From Massospora cicadina (lineage: Eukaryota > Entomophthoromycota > Entomophthoromycetes > Entomophthorales > Entomophthoraceae): 64,000 bases of DNA. The first letter of the stretch is position 1, and each line of letters opens with the position of its first letter. Positions 46,200-56,769 of this stretch are shown here, piece by piece. The stretch lies in NCBI GenBank assembly GCA_022478985.1, contig JAKSZP010014530.1, forward strand, positions 1-64,000, read 5' to 3'. The position numbers and the translations under genes are program-made. The notes under the pieces were generated by a model. It was not told the origin of the DNA. It did no database searches and worked only from the letters and a program-made list of their open reading frames with translations.

Positions 46200-47341
46200 A
46201 GTAAAAATTTACTCAAGAGTTAATTATTGGTCATCAACTCAGAAACCTTATTACTGCACAGGTTCAGTTCCCTGTGCACCTTGCGTTGTAAAGAATATAT
46301 TATCTGTTAACAGTATGGAGACTATTATCCATAGTTGAGTTAGAACTATTATCAGGCCCAACGCTTCAGCCAGTACTTCCAATTAGATACTTGATAAGTC
46401 ATACTCATAGGGATTCATTCCCTCTATTACTGTCCACCTGATCTTCGTTAAGATCTCCTGATGACAGTCTCTTTCAGCCCAACACACAGTCAGCAGCTAT
46501 CCCTGAGTTGTGGTTCCCTTTATCTCTAGATCACAGCTCAAATCTCTACTCTTCTTTGAAAGTCTTCCAATTATTGCCTTCTGCAATTATATCCTTAAGA
46601 TGGAACTTCACACTGGATGCTGATAGTCTAACTATAACCAAATCTACAATAAAACTAATAAGATTTAATGTCTGTTAATCTCTGTCTATATGCGTTTTTT
46701 AGTATAGTGAACCCTAAGGAATTATATAGTAGGGGATTCAGCCATCTAACCCTTGGTTGACACCTCTTCATTGAAACGGTAGCCGTTGTCATTGAATCAC
46801 CCTTCCACGTCTCAGCAGTGATGGTCTTCCGCATCCTGGCTAGGATACCATCATTGGACATCCTCAAGACCTCAAATGGAAAGAGTCAGAAAACGTGTCT
46901 CTAACATTTTCCTCTCGATCCAAGCAAACCAACCATAATTGGCTAGCAACCTGCTTAGGTAATGGGACTTATTACCCATTATGGCATGTCACTTTATTAA
47001 CCGATTGATTTGCTAGTTGCAGGCAGCATCACTCGCCTCGCAACTCACCATTCATTCCCAATCAGTTGGTGATGAAACCTGACCAATCCCAATCGGTACA
47101 CCTGATAGTTAATCACTATCAGATGCCCCTATTTTGTCAACCACTCCGCCCAATGAGATATTAGGTATTCATCGGGATCAATCCCTAATGGATATGACCA
47201 GGTGAATATCCCAAACTCCCCCAAACATAGTTCCTCCGAAATTTGGGCCAACCAATTTCCAATTCACTTTTCTTTAGAGAATTTTCCCCTAGCGACACCA
47301 GGTAATCTAGCAGGCTGGGAATATGGGCAAAAATCCCAACA
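46200..47341 (-). repeat. 3' LTR of element H (1142 bp)
   Basis: Pairs with 53375-54516 over its full length, for example TTCCTCTC(G/A)ATCCAAGCAAA and CACCTGATAGTTAATCACTA in both. In element orientation it begins TGTTGGGATTTTTGCC. The low end reads AGTAAAAA where the partner has TGTAAAAA. Confidence 0.92.
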
Positions 47342-47922
47342 CATCCCCCTCTTGCCCAGATTTCCAGCAAGAAAAGGACTGGGGCATGAGAATACCACTT
47401 TGGAAACCTGGTCAAATACTTTATTGGTTCAAGCGGAGTACACTCATCAATACTAAACGCTGCTTGGGACAACCTTCAGCATACGGCATTCCTCCTCATC
47501 CTCCTCGCTACTGCCTACTCAGAGCATGGTCCCCATGACCTCTTGTCATGCTGGGCTGATCAATTTACTCATGATGATTTTATTACCAGGATTCAATTTT
47601 CCCCCATCTTGGTATATGACCCGCTGTCATATTCAGGATTCTTGGTCTGGCGTCCTTGAATTCCTGATTTTCTCCTCATCCTAGACAGTAGACTCTTGCT
47701 GGCGATGTTTGTTTCACATCTTGATTAAGAATACTTAATTATATTCACCTTTGTTATTTCGCTCATAACCTCTTGGCTGTAAGTCATTCTTAATTCTTCC
47801 CTTGGAAAGCTTATCTTATTAATTTTGAGATTAATTTCCCCAAAATTGGAGCCTAATGGATTATAGAGTGCATAATGTCAACTTCTATATAAGTCTGACA
47901 TCCCCCCTCTAGTCCTGCTCAT
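47342..47922 (+). promoter_or_regulatory. Leader of the antisense ORF in H, TATA-like box
   Basis: A 580-bp stretch between the purine tract of H and the antisense ORF. No coding is seen. CTATATAAG at about 47885-47893 lies some 30 bases before the ATG at 47923 and could act as a TATA box for plus-strand transcription. This is position-based inference. Confidence 0.35.
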
Positions 47923-49060
47923 ATGTCAAACTCAGAATCCCGCTACCAGCAGCTTCTTAACAGTTTGTCAGATCCGGACCTCCGCCTCTTCCAGCAGATG
48001 AGTTGGGATGCTTGATGGAACCTCTTCTATGGTCCTTCAAGGACTCATATGCCTAGTCTGGCGCAAGCAGCTAGTCCTTCCATTGAATTACCAGAAACGG
48101 TAACCAATCCCTCCAAAACCAGGCTGGCCATCATTTTGAACAACTCTCAGCTGACTCTTCCTTTGAAGTCAATCCCCAAGTTGGACTTCAAAACCCTCAT
48201 GGATTTGGCTCCTTTCACTTATGCTCTGAACATCATCGTCGATGCTCTGGAGATCATGCCAGTCACTTTGGATCATTTGTTCTTGGCTGGGTCAGACTTG
48301 CTTCCTGAGTTCCTCTTCCAACTCGGTCAATTCTACAAACCTGCTGTGCTGGTTTCTGAGCTTTCAATTGGGAACAGCATACACTTAATGCTCCCCTACA
48401 CTGAACTCCGGGCACAAGTCACCAAGGCGTTGAAATTAGTGTTGAATCCCTCTGATATGGACAACCTTTTGGATCAAGATACTGCACTTATGCTCTCTGC
48501 TTTGCTGGCCAAGTTCTTTGAATTTGGTCGACAAAGCTTCCAGCCTCTCCTGGCTTCCACTGGTCATTCAGCTTTAGCTTTAGTGAAGCCCATAGTCATC
48601 ATTTGCAAGATGCAATCCGCTCATTACACAACTACCTCTTCTCTGGAGATTCTCATTGCTATCTTCCATTGATGGCATTATTCAGGGGCATGATTCAACA
48701 ACCCCCATCGAGTAATCCTTCTTTGCTGCCAGCTCACATGTCTGGTGTTCTTGATGAGGCCCATTGGCAGGCGCTCAAGACAAATCTTCTGGCACCAGTG
48801 CCTTATTGGGATTACTCAGGGTTATTCACCGATTGCCTCTTCCTCTATTGCTGTTTTCCTCCCGCTTTGGGGTTTCACAATTGGCTTCTTCCAACCTATC
48901 AATTTTGCTTCCCCTAGTCACGTTTTCTCAGGGCTTGGCGTCCACTCAACAAACGTGGTTTCATGTAGGTCTTGCCCTCACAAGTGTCCAATCACATTTT
49001 ATTTTGACGGGCTGTTCCTTCTACCCCAATCCATCCTCCCTCCCCAAAGAAGTTACATAG
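47923..49060 (+). pseudogene. Unrecognised antisense ORF inside element H
   Basis: I do not recognise this protein. From ATG 47923 (MSNSESRYQQLLNSLSDPDL) the frame runs to 48672, about 249 codons, with one in-frame TGA at codon 31. Coding probably continues by frameshift near 48605 (SLHNYLFSGDSHCYLPLMAL) to at least 48917, and possibly to 49060 in a third frame. The body looks helical and leucine-rich (LDFKTLMDLAPFTYALNIIV; DNLLDQDTALMLSALLAKFF), with no cysteine knuckle, DTG or signal peptide. It lies opposite to pol, between integrase and the 3' LTR, and is followed by AATAAA near 49090. Possibilities: a captured gene, an accessory antisense protein as known from some plant Gypsy elements, or a Gag in an unusual orientation. 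Confidence 0.6.
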
Positions 49061-49440
49061 GCTGAATCATCCCCATACTGAGGATGACCAATAAAAAATT
49101 ATAAAAAATTTATCATCTTTTTTTCTATGCATTTAAAATCCTTTTTTTCCAATATCTTTTATCAATTTTTTTATTTTTATTCTCTTTTTTTCTTCTTATG
49201 GGACTTAACCTTGTTTCAGTTCAGAGGTCCTTCTTTTCCCCCAAACTGGATCCTGGGCACTTAAACCTACCAGTTTTCTATGGTTCAGAGGTCCTTTTTT
49301 GGACTTAACCATCTAGATTGGTTCAGAGGTCCTTTTTTCAGACTTGACCTAATCATCAGGACATGACCAACTTAATGGTTCATCAGTCCTTCAGGAACTC
49401 TTTTATTTTTTTTTCTTTGATACAATGCTTTAGATACTTA
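49061..49440. repeat. AT-rich block with GGTTCAGAGGTCC motifs, repeat R1
   Basis: Contains GTTCAGAGGTCC at 49219-49230, GGTTCAGAGGTCC at 49282-49294 and 49320-49332, and a weaker one at 49378, spaced by GGACTTAACC-like words. The order, with ACTTAAACCTACCAGTT, is repeated at 52200-52500 in the same orientation on the other side of pol. An AATAAA at about 49090 may serve the plus-strand ORF. Confidence 0.7.
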
Positions 49441-49479
49441 ATGTGGACTCAATTTACTACTATTCCATCTAAGAGATTC

Positions 49480-50620
49480 TTGATGGAGTGAGCATCAGTC
49501 GCCATCTTGGCAATTACTTCAAATGGACTCAACCACAATGCATCCAATTTGTTTCTTCATATGAAACCATGTGTATCGCAATAGGTGACTCTTTCCCTAT
49601 TTGATATTCTTCTAATACCATTCAGTTCTTATCATCCGTCAATTTCGCACATATCCTTTTCTTCAAGGTTGTATTTAATGCTTGCAATTGCATATCGATC
49701 AGGATACTCATCAGTCAGTTCAAGGTATTGTTTGGTACTCATCCCCGACGTAGGTTCTACTACTGAATATAATATTGGCAGCAACGCGGCCTTCCTCCCA
49801 TATAGTAATTCAAGCGGCATCTTTTCCATCACCGTATGATGACTAATGTTGTAGGCAAACATCACCAAACTCAGGTACTTTCCCCATGCAGAAGTTCTCC
49901 CTGCGACTAGCTTCCTCAGCATTGCAGCCAGCATCCCATTGACCCGTTCTACCAGTCCTTTCATCTCCGGCCAGTATGGTACTGACATGATTCCTCAGAT
50001 CCCCATTATTTCATTTAGCCTCAGGATCACATGAGACTTAAAGTTGGTCCCATTGTTCTCAGTAGGACTTGTGGACATCCATGCCAGTATACTACTTGAT
50101 CCAGGATGAATCTCACAGTACTGGTAGCATCAACTCTGGTTAGGGCTTTTGTTTTGACCCATCTCATCAGATGGTCAATGGCTACTATGATGTACTTGAC
50201 TCCTCCTGTGCTCATCGCCAGCGGTCCCATCACATTGATGGACACCATGTGCCATGCAAATCCAGGTCAGACCATTCAGTATCCAGTTGTATTTTTATGT
50301 GGTTTATGCAGCTGGCATTCCACGCAACAAGCTAGATGATCTGCAACATCGTAGTTAATCATTTCCCAATAATAATACTGGCAAATATGATTGGTTGTTT
50401 TTCTCAGTCCTCCATGCCCAGCAACCTTGTGAGCTGCTTGAACTATTGCTGCTCTTTCTGACAGTTTTGGGAATAATAGCTGCTTCCCATTGATCATCTT
50501 GAATACTTGTCCATCCATAGTCTTAGTGTTTTCCATCGCTTTTTGAAGCATACCTTGGATTTCTCGAGGCTCATCCTCGATTCTTCCTTTGACCATTCTC
50601 TGGAATAACTCATCCGCCTA
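49480..50620 (-). pseudogene. pol: Element H integrase
   Basis: Read right to left. The HHCC zinc module in one frame at 50276-50596 (AAHKVAGHGGLRKTTNHICQ, then CCVECQLHKPH) is complete. The core at 50027-50248 contains AMSTGGVKYIIVAIDHLMRW with the first catalytic Asp. After a frameshift the second site reads ENNGTNFKSHV where DNGTNF is usual, so that Asp appears changed. Then WPEMKGLVERVNGMLAAMLR at about 49960 has the catalytic Glu. The C-terminal part continues to about 49632 and beyond. Few stops interrupt it. Confidence 0.85.
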
Positions 50621-52212
50621 TGGATATACCAACTGGACCATTGGTAACCGCGATAAGCCATCTGCGTTCTGGTGAGAAGCCCCTGCTTGGTGGACTATCT
50701 CATAATCATAAGCCTGAAGCTTAACTGCCCATTGGGCCAGTCATTCTTCTGGTTCCCATAGATTATGCAGCCAACGCAGCAAAGAGTGGTCCATCACCAC
50801 CTTAAAGTGCATTCTGTGGACATACACCTGAAACTGCTTACATGCGTAAATGACCACAAGGCATTCATGCTCAGTCGCGGTGTAGTTCCTCTCAGCAGCT
50901 GAGAGTGTCCAGCTCACATATGCCACCAGATGTTCGTCCCCAAGTTCATCTACTTGGCTCAGTACAGCGCCAATTGCCGTCAACAAAGCATCAGTTTGAA
51001 TGATAAACTACCAATTAAAATTCAGATATTTCAGAATTGGCGAATTTATCAGATACTAGCGTAACTCATTGAAGGAGTCCTGGGCCTCTTCATTACATAA
51101 AAATCCTTTTTTTGGATCCTTTAGTAAATGAAACAAAGGCTCAGCTATTTGGGTGAAGTCCCAAATAAATCTTCTGTAGTATCCAACCATCCCAAGGAAT
51201 ACTTGGATGTCTCAAACACTCTTTGGCACAGCCATGCGCTCTATCACTTCTATCTTCTGGGTTTGCAGCTGCAATCCACTTGAGTTGATCACAAATCCTA
51301 GGTATTCCAACTCTTTCTTAAAGAAGTGGCACTTCCTTGGCTTAATCTTCAGGTTAGCTGTGGACAGTCTCTTAAAAACTTCTTCCAAGTGATGGAGGTG
51401 ATCAGTAAACGTTCTACTGAACACATTGATATCATCCAGATATACCAGGACGCACAATAACTTCAGGTCGCTTAATATAGCGTCCATGGCCCTCTGAAAC
51501 GTTGTGGGCGCATTACAAAGACCCTGGGGCATTCTCGTCAGCTGGTATAACCCCTGTGCAGTAATAATCGCACATTTTTCTTTGTCTTTTTATGGCAAGT
51601 CAATATGCCAGTATCCCAAGATTAGGTCCATCGCAGAGAGATACTTCGCTTCTCCTAATTGATTCAGTGCATCATCAATCCTTGGTAGGGGATACAAATT
51701 CTTCTTCATAATTTTGTTCAGCCTCCGGTAGTCAATCACTACCTGGTTTGATCCATCCTTTTTCTTTACAATCAGAATCAGGCTTGCCCAGGGATATGAT
51801 GATGAAACTAGAAGCCCTGGGTTGGGACCATCTAGTACTAAAAAAAACTAGAAGCCCATGCTTCACTAGTTTGCTGATCTCATCTTCCACTACCACGTTA
51901 GCAGCTTTCAATCTTCAGATTGGTCTCATCCTTTTTGGTAGATTTTCCCCAGTGTCAACCTTGTGAATTATGTCTCTTGCACATCCCAAATCATGGTCAT
52001 CCTGAGTGAACACTTCCCAATATCTCTCAGATAATTTAAGCACCTCCTCCTTCTGCCCTTCTGGCAGATCTGCAAGCTGCTCCCGATCAACCAATAGGTT
52101 GATGATTTCAGCTACCCTGGCCAATAATTTTATCTCATTGAGGGTGGAATCTCCTCCATTCGATTGTCAGGATTTCTTATCACTTCTTAGGTCTGAAACT
52201 CTTAGACCATAA
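50621..52212 (-). pseudogene. pol: Element H reverse transcriptase and RNase H
   Basis: Best-preserved pol of the window. RT entry: VLKLSERYWEVFTQDDHDLG at about 52070; fingers with LILIVKKKDGSNQVVIDYRR near 51760; palm in the 51212-51532 frame with MPQGLCNAPTTFQRAMDAIL and an intact YLDD box at 51431-51442; thumb KCHFFKKELEYLGFVINSSG. RNase H at 50741-50986 carries QTDALLTAIGAVLSQ (just upstream in another frame), TEHECLVVIYACKQ and VVMDHSLLRWL, so three catalytic acidic sites are visible. An in-frame stop near 51590 and about three shifts remain. Confidence 0.88.
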
Positions 52213-53353
52213 AATCGATATTTTAATATTTTATATATTTTTTTGTATTTTCTTTTGCAATGGGACTTGCAACCTAAAAAAAAGGCTCAGAGGTCCTTCT
52301 TTTCCCTTCATCCTAACTGGGTCCTGGGTACTTAAACCTACCAGTTATCAAGGTTCAAAATCTTATCCTCTAAAGATTTAACCAATCATTTCGTTCAGTG
52401 GTCCCCTTCTGGGACTTGACCAAAATCTCAGGACATAACCATTTAATGGTTCAGAGGTCCGCTGGGAACATTGCAATTATTTTCTCTTAGGCCCAATACT
52501 ACCAATTAGTATTGACCTTTCTCCCTATATGACCTGCAGCGCTGTCTCCTCTTGTTAGGCCATACCTACCGACTTCAGGCAGTTCTCCTGAATTAGGCCT
52601 TTAATCCTGACTGGAAATTCATTCAACAGGCCTTATTTTCATCTCTTATTCAGCAACTGGTGCTTTCAGATCTTTTTATCTCATCAGCCAACAGTTTTGT
52701 CCGATTGTCCAGCTCATTTTTTCTCTGAAACTGATTTTCAGCCTTCATGGCTATTTTTAATTACACAGGACGTTCTGGCCTCGTTAGCTTCATACAATTT
52801 CTCCTGAATTAATGAACTTATCTCCAGCTTTTCTGACCCATAATTGAGTGTTATTAAGTCAAACGATTTCCTCCACCATCTTGTATCAATCATTTCCTAT
52901 TTTGACTTCTTCTCTTCATCGGTATGGCAACCCAATTCTCCCGATTAATTGCTTCTTATTTTTTCCAATGCCTCATCTAAACACTTTTTCCTCAGGACTA
53001 TATAAAGCAAATCCAATTTTAACTTGAGTTGATCCTGCTGTTCCTTGGGACTATCTACAGCGGGCCCAATTCCAACCCAATTGGCCCTTCTGACACTCTT
53101 CATCTCAAGTAGATGTCTGGTGGAACTGGTTTCCTTGCAGCACTAGATAGTTCCTTATCTAGGATGCAAGTCCTTTTCTTTAAACTTGTGTATCTTCATT
53201 TTGCTTCACTTGAAGCTCCACTGCTGAGCTGGGTGAACGCCACTGAACGTGATCCTCTTCGCATTCCATCTTCATTATTTCCTTCAGTAACTTATTTCCA
53301 AAAGTGGAAACATCTTTTTTATACAACATTATTGATAGATTCTCTACTCAACT
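52213..53353 (-). other. Element H 5' internal region: repeat R2 and gag-like remnant
   Basis: About 52200-52500 is repeat R2, the partner of R1: motif copies at 52284-52296, 52392-52404 and 52448-52460. Between 52500 and 53350 the minus strand can be read as short pieces rich in Lys, Glu and Leu (QQDQLKLKLDLLYIVLRKK near 53020), which resemble a coiled coil, but no capsid, zinc knuckle or protease motif is seen and stops are dense. The space (1.1 kb) is too short for a full gag-protease. Confidence 0.5.
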
Positions 53354-53371
53354 ACCCTGTAGTGAGCATCA
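53354..53371 (-). other. Primer-binding site of element H
   Basis: TGATGCTCACTACAGGGT on the minus strand, three bases inside the 5' LTR. It matches element B's PBS at all but two or three positions. This sets H's orientation. Confidence 0.75.
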
Positions 53372-53374
53372 ACT

Positions 53375-54516
53375 TGTAAAAATTTACTTAAGAGTTGACT
53401 AACAGTCGTCAACTCAGTAACCTTTTTACTGCACAGTTCAGTTTCCTCATGCACCTTGCGTTATAAAGAATATTATCTAATTATAGTATGGAGACTATTA
53501 TCCATAGTTGAGTTAGAACTATTATCAGGCCCAACGCTTTGGACAGTACTTCTGATTAAATACTTGATAAGTTGTACTCATAGGGATTCATTACCTCTAT
53601 TACTGTCCACCTGATCTTCGTTAAGATCTCCTGATGACAGTCTCTATCAGCCCAACACACAGTCAGCAGCTATCCCTGAGTTGTGGTTCCCTTTGTCTCT
53701 AGATCCCCACTCAAATCTCTACTATTCTCTCTGAAAGTCTTCCAATTATTGCCTTCTGCAAATATATCCTTGAGATGGAACTTCAAACTGGATGCTGATA
53801 GTCTAACTATAACCAAATCTACAATAAAACTAATAATGTTTTAATGTCTGTTAATCTCTGTCTATATGCGTTTTTTATTATAGTGAACCCTAGGGAATTA
53901 TATAGTAGGGGATTCAGCCATCTAACCCTTAGTTGACACCTCTTCAATGAAATGGCAGCTGAAGCCATTGATTCACCCTTCCTTGTCTCAGCAGTGATGG
54001 TCTTCCCCATCCTGGCTAGGATTCCATCATTGGACATCTCAAGGCCTCAAATGGAAAGAGTCAGAAAACGTGTCCCTAACGTTTTCCTCTCAATCCAAGC
54101 AAATTAACCATAATTGGATAGCAACCTGCTTAAGTAATGGGACTTATTACCCATTATGGCATGTCACTTTACCAACCGATTGATTTGCTAGTTGCAGTCA
54201 GCATCACTCGCCTCACAACTCACCATTCATTCCCAATCAGTTGGTGATGAAACCTGACCGATCCTAATTGGTACACCTGATAGTTAATCACTATCAGATG
54301 CCCCTATTTTGTCAACCACTCCGCCCAATGAGATATTAGGTATTAATCTGGATCAATCCCTAATGGATATGACCAGGTGAATATCCCAAACTCCCCCAAA
54401 CATAGTTACTCCGAAATCTGGGCCAACCAATTTCCAATTCACTTTTCTTTAGAGAATTTTCCCCTAGCGACACCAGGTAATCTAGCAGGCTGGGAATATG
54501 GGCAAAAATACCAACA
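53375..54516 (-). repeat. 5' LTR of element H (1142 bp)
   Basis: Partner of 46200-47341, same length. Plus-strand edges are TGTAAAAATTTACTT and ATACCAACA. Confidence 0.92.
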
Positions 54517-54521
54517 CTTGC

Positions 54522-55592
54522 ACAGGTTTGGTTCTTGTGCAATTTGTCCGCGTTGTATTGTTGTTGATATAATCAGTTGATAATAGTATGATGACCATTA
54601 TCAGTAGTTGAATGGAAGTCTTAGATCTCAGCCCAACGCTCAGCCAGTATTCCACTCAATTTACTTGTGATGTCTTGAAATAGGGATTTGTTCCCTCATA
54701 CCATCTAACCTGATATTCTCTTAGATTCCCGTTGACAGTTTCTCAAGTTCAACACACTATTGGCAACAATCTCTGATTTTTTTCACTTCTTCTCTGGATT
54801 CCCACTCAGATCCTTACTCTTTTCCTTAAAGAGTCTCCCATTTATTGCAAACAGCAATAATATCCCTGAGAAAGAATAGAACAAATGGATGCTGATAGAG
54901 TTTATTACACTGCTTTATCTACTGTATACTGTATAAACTGTAAAAATGCTTTTATTATAAGTTAATTCTAGGGAATTTATAGTAAGGATTTGGTTATCTA
55001 ACCCTCAGTTGACACCTCTTCAATGAAACGGCAGCCGTTGTCATTGAACCACCCTTCCTCGTCTCAGCAGCGATGGTCTTCCCATCCTGGCTAGGATTCT
55101 GTCATTGGACATCCTCGAGACCTAAAATGGAAAGAGTCAGAAAATATGTCCCTAACGTTTTCCTCTCAATCCAAGCAAACAAACCATATTTAGTAAGCGA
55201 CCTGTTCATGTAATGGGAATTGTTACTCATTAAGGCAGGTCATAAACCAACTGATTAATTTTCTAAGTTAAGGCGGCATCACCCACCTCACAACTTAATA
55301 CTTACATTCTCAATCAGTCAGTGATGAAACCTGACCAATCAAATTTGTACACCTGATAGTTAATCACTATCAGATGTCCCTATTTTGTCAGCGACTCTGC
55401 CTGATAAGATATTAAGCATTCATCCAAATTGATCCCCTATGGATCCAACCAGGCGAATATTCTAAAATCCCCCAAACATAGTTACCATAAAATCAGGGTC
55501 AACCAATTTCCAATTCAACTCGCATTATGGAATTATCTCCTGGCAATTCCTGGTAATCTAGCCAGCTGGGATATGGCAAAAAAAACACAACA
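54522..55592 (-). repeat. LTR relic K, right piece
   Basis: Continues the LTR begun at 46139: GTTGACACCTCTTCAATGAA (near 55005), TGGTCTTCCC and CACCTGATAGTTAATCACTA match the H LTRs, but with many more differences. Joined across H, K is one complete LTR of about 1.1 kb with edges TGTAAAAATT and CACAACA. No internal region and no clear target-site duplication are seen. It interrupts the RT of element G. Confidence 0.82.
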
Positions 55593-56060
55593 AAATTCAT
55601 GACCCTTCCACAATTCCATTGAAGCAGACCATAGGCCAAGTGATTGCCAAGTTGTGGGTGTTTTCGAAACTTGATCTTGTGAATGCCTTTAATCAAATTG
55701 GGTGAAGGAAGGTCAGGAATGTCTTATCACTATCTGGAAAAAATGTGGAATATTTTATTTTGTTTGATGCCCTTTTGGCTGAAGAATGCACCTGCAACAT
55801 TCCAGAGAATGATCAATAACATACTAGGGGATCTCAAACTCTCCTGCGCAGTCATTTATATTGATATTATCTTGGTACATTCCCCCTCCCTTAAACAACA
55901 TGCAAAAGATCTGGAGGCGGTAGTGGCGGCCCTGCACAAAGCTGGCTTGTTTGTCAATCCGTCAAAATGCGAATTTTATTAGAAAAAATCACACTATTAG
56001 GAAATTTTGTCTTGAAAGATAGTTATGCCATCCCACCCAGCAAATTGGACGCCATCCGCG
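55593..56060 (+). pseudogene. pol: Element G RT, C-terminal part
   Basis: RT resumes with IGQVIAKLWVFSKLDLVNAF at about 55637-55690, then MPFWLKNAPATFQRMINNIL in the open stretch 55683-55982. The polymerase box reads YIDI (55857-55868) where YIDD is expected, so one catalytic Asp is lost. Thumb strand: GLFVNPSKCEFY before a stop. Confidence 0.8.
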
Positions 56061-56646
56061 AGTGCCCAACACTAACAACCTAGAAGCAATTAAGAAGCTT
56101 TTTAGCACCATTATCTTCTTTTTGATATTCTCCCCTGCGCTCTCACAGTTGGCTGCACCACTGCATCCACACACTGGAAAAAACGTACCTTTCCACAGGA
56201 CCCCAAGTGCCAGCAGGCATTTGATTTTATTAAATAGTTGTTCTTGTCACCACCAATCCTCAAGCGTGTGGATACTTCTAAACCCTACATTGAAGCATGC
56301 AATGCTTCTTCCACTGCGGTAGGGGCTGTCTTTCTCCAGGAGCAAGATGGATTGGGGCACCTGGTTGCTTACTATTACCACAAGTTTTCTTCAACAGAGC
56401 CACCTGAGCCATCCACAACAAGGAGTTGCAGCTGTGGCGTGGGCCTTGACCCACTGGCAATATCTCTTGCATGGTGCTCAGCACGAGTTTACTGTGCAAA
56501 CTGACCATCACTCTTTATTAAATTTCGTCAAGCCACAGAAGTCTGCGCATCTTCAGGTCAAAATCTACTGGGACCTGTGCAGCTTCAACTTCAAATATGA
56601 GCTTGTGAAGGGAGACCTGAACGTCCTTTCTGATTTTATCAGTTGA
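56061..56646 (+). pseudogene. pol: Element G RNase H
   Basis: Connection (GCTTASTHWKKRTF near 56150) and RNase H. The first acidic site lies in KPYIEACNASSTAVGAVFLQ near 56280, where Asp of the usual TDAS is replaced by Asn. A later site EFTVQTDHHSLLNFV at about 56490 keeps its Asp. The open frame 56347-56646 ends with NVLSDFIS and a stop close to the expected ADALSR. Confidence 0.75.
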
Positions 56647-56769
56647 AATCTTAACACTTTAAATAACATATTCAGATGAAGCAGATTTTATCACGATTTT
56701 TCCCCCCACTCAAATCTTTTCCATCATATCTCCTATGGTTTCAGCTGTTGACTGGGTCTAGGTGAGCCT

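Larger units (their letters stand above)
46200..54516 (-). mobile_element. Gypsy element H (8.3 kb), minus strand, nested in LTR K
   Basis: Two LTRs of equal length (1142 bp) and a perfect pentamer duplication CTTGC (46195-46199, 54517-54521). Orientation is set by the PBS inside the high-coordinate LTR (53354-53371), the purine tract AAGAGGGGGATG before the low-coordinate LTR, and a minus-strand pol. A sense gag and protease cannot be recognised between PBS and RT, and a plus-strand open frame occupies the space between integrase and 3' LTR. Pol has comparatively few disruptions, so H is among the youngest elements. Confidence 0.9.

Noticed and set aside
49061..52500. Repeats R1/R2 as LTRs of another element nested in H
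   Set aside because: They lack TG...CA ends, a PBS and flanking duplication, and pol between them fits the H LTR pair and its PBS/PPT.
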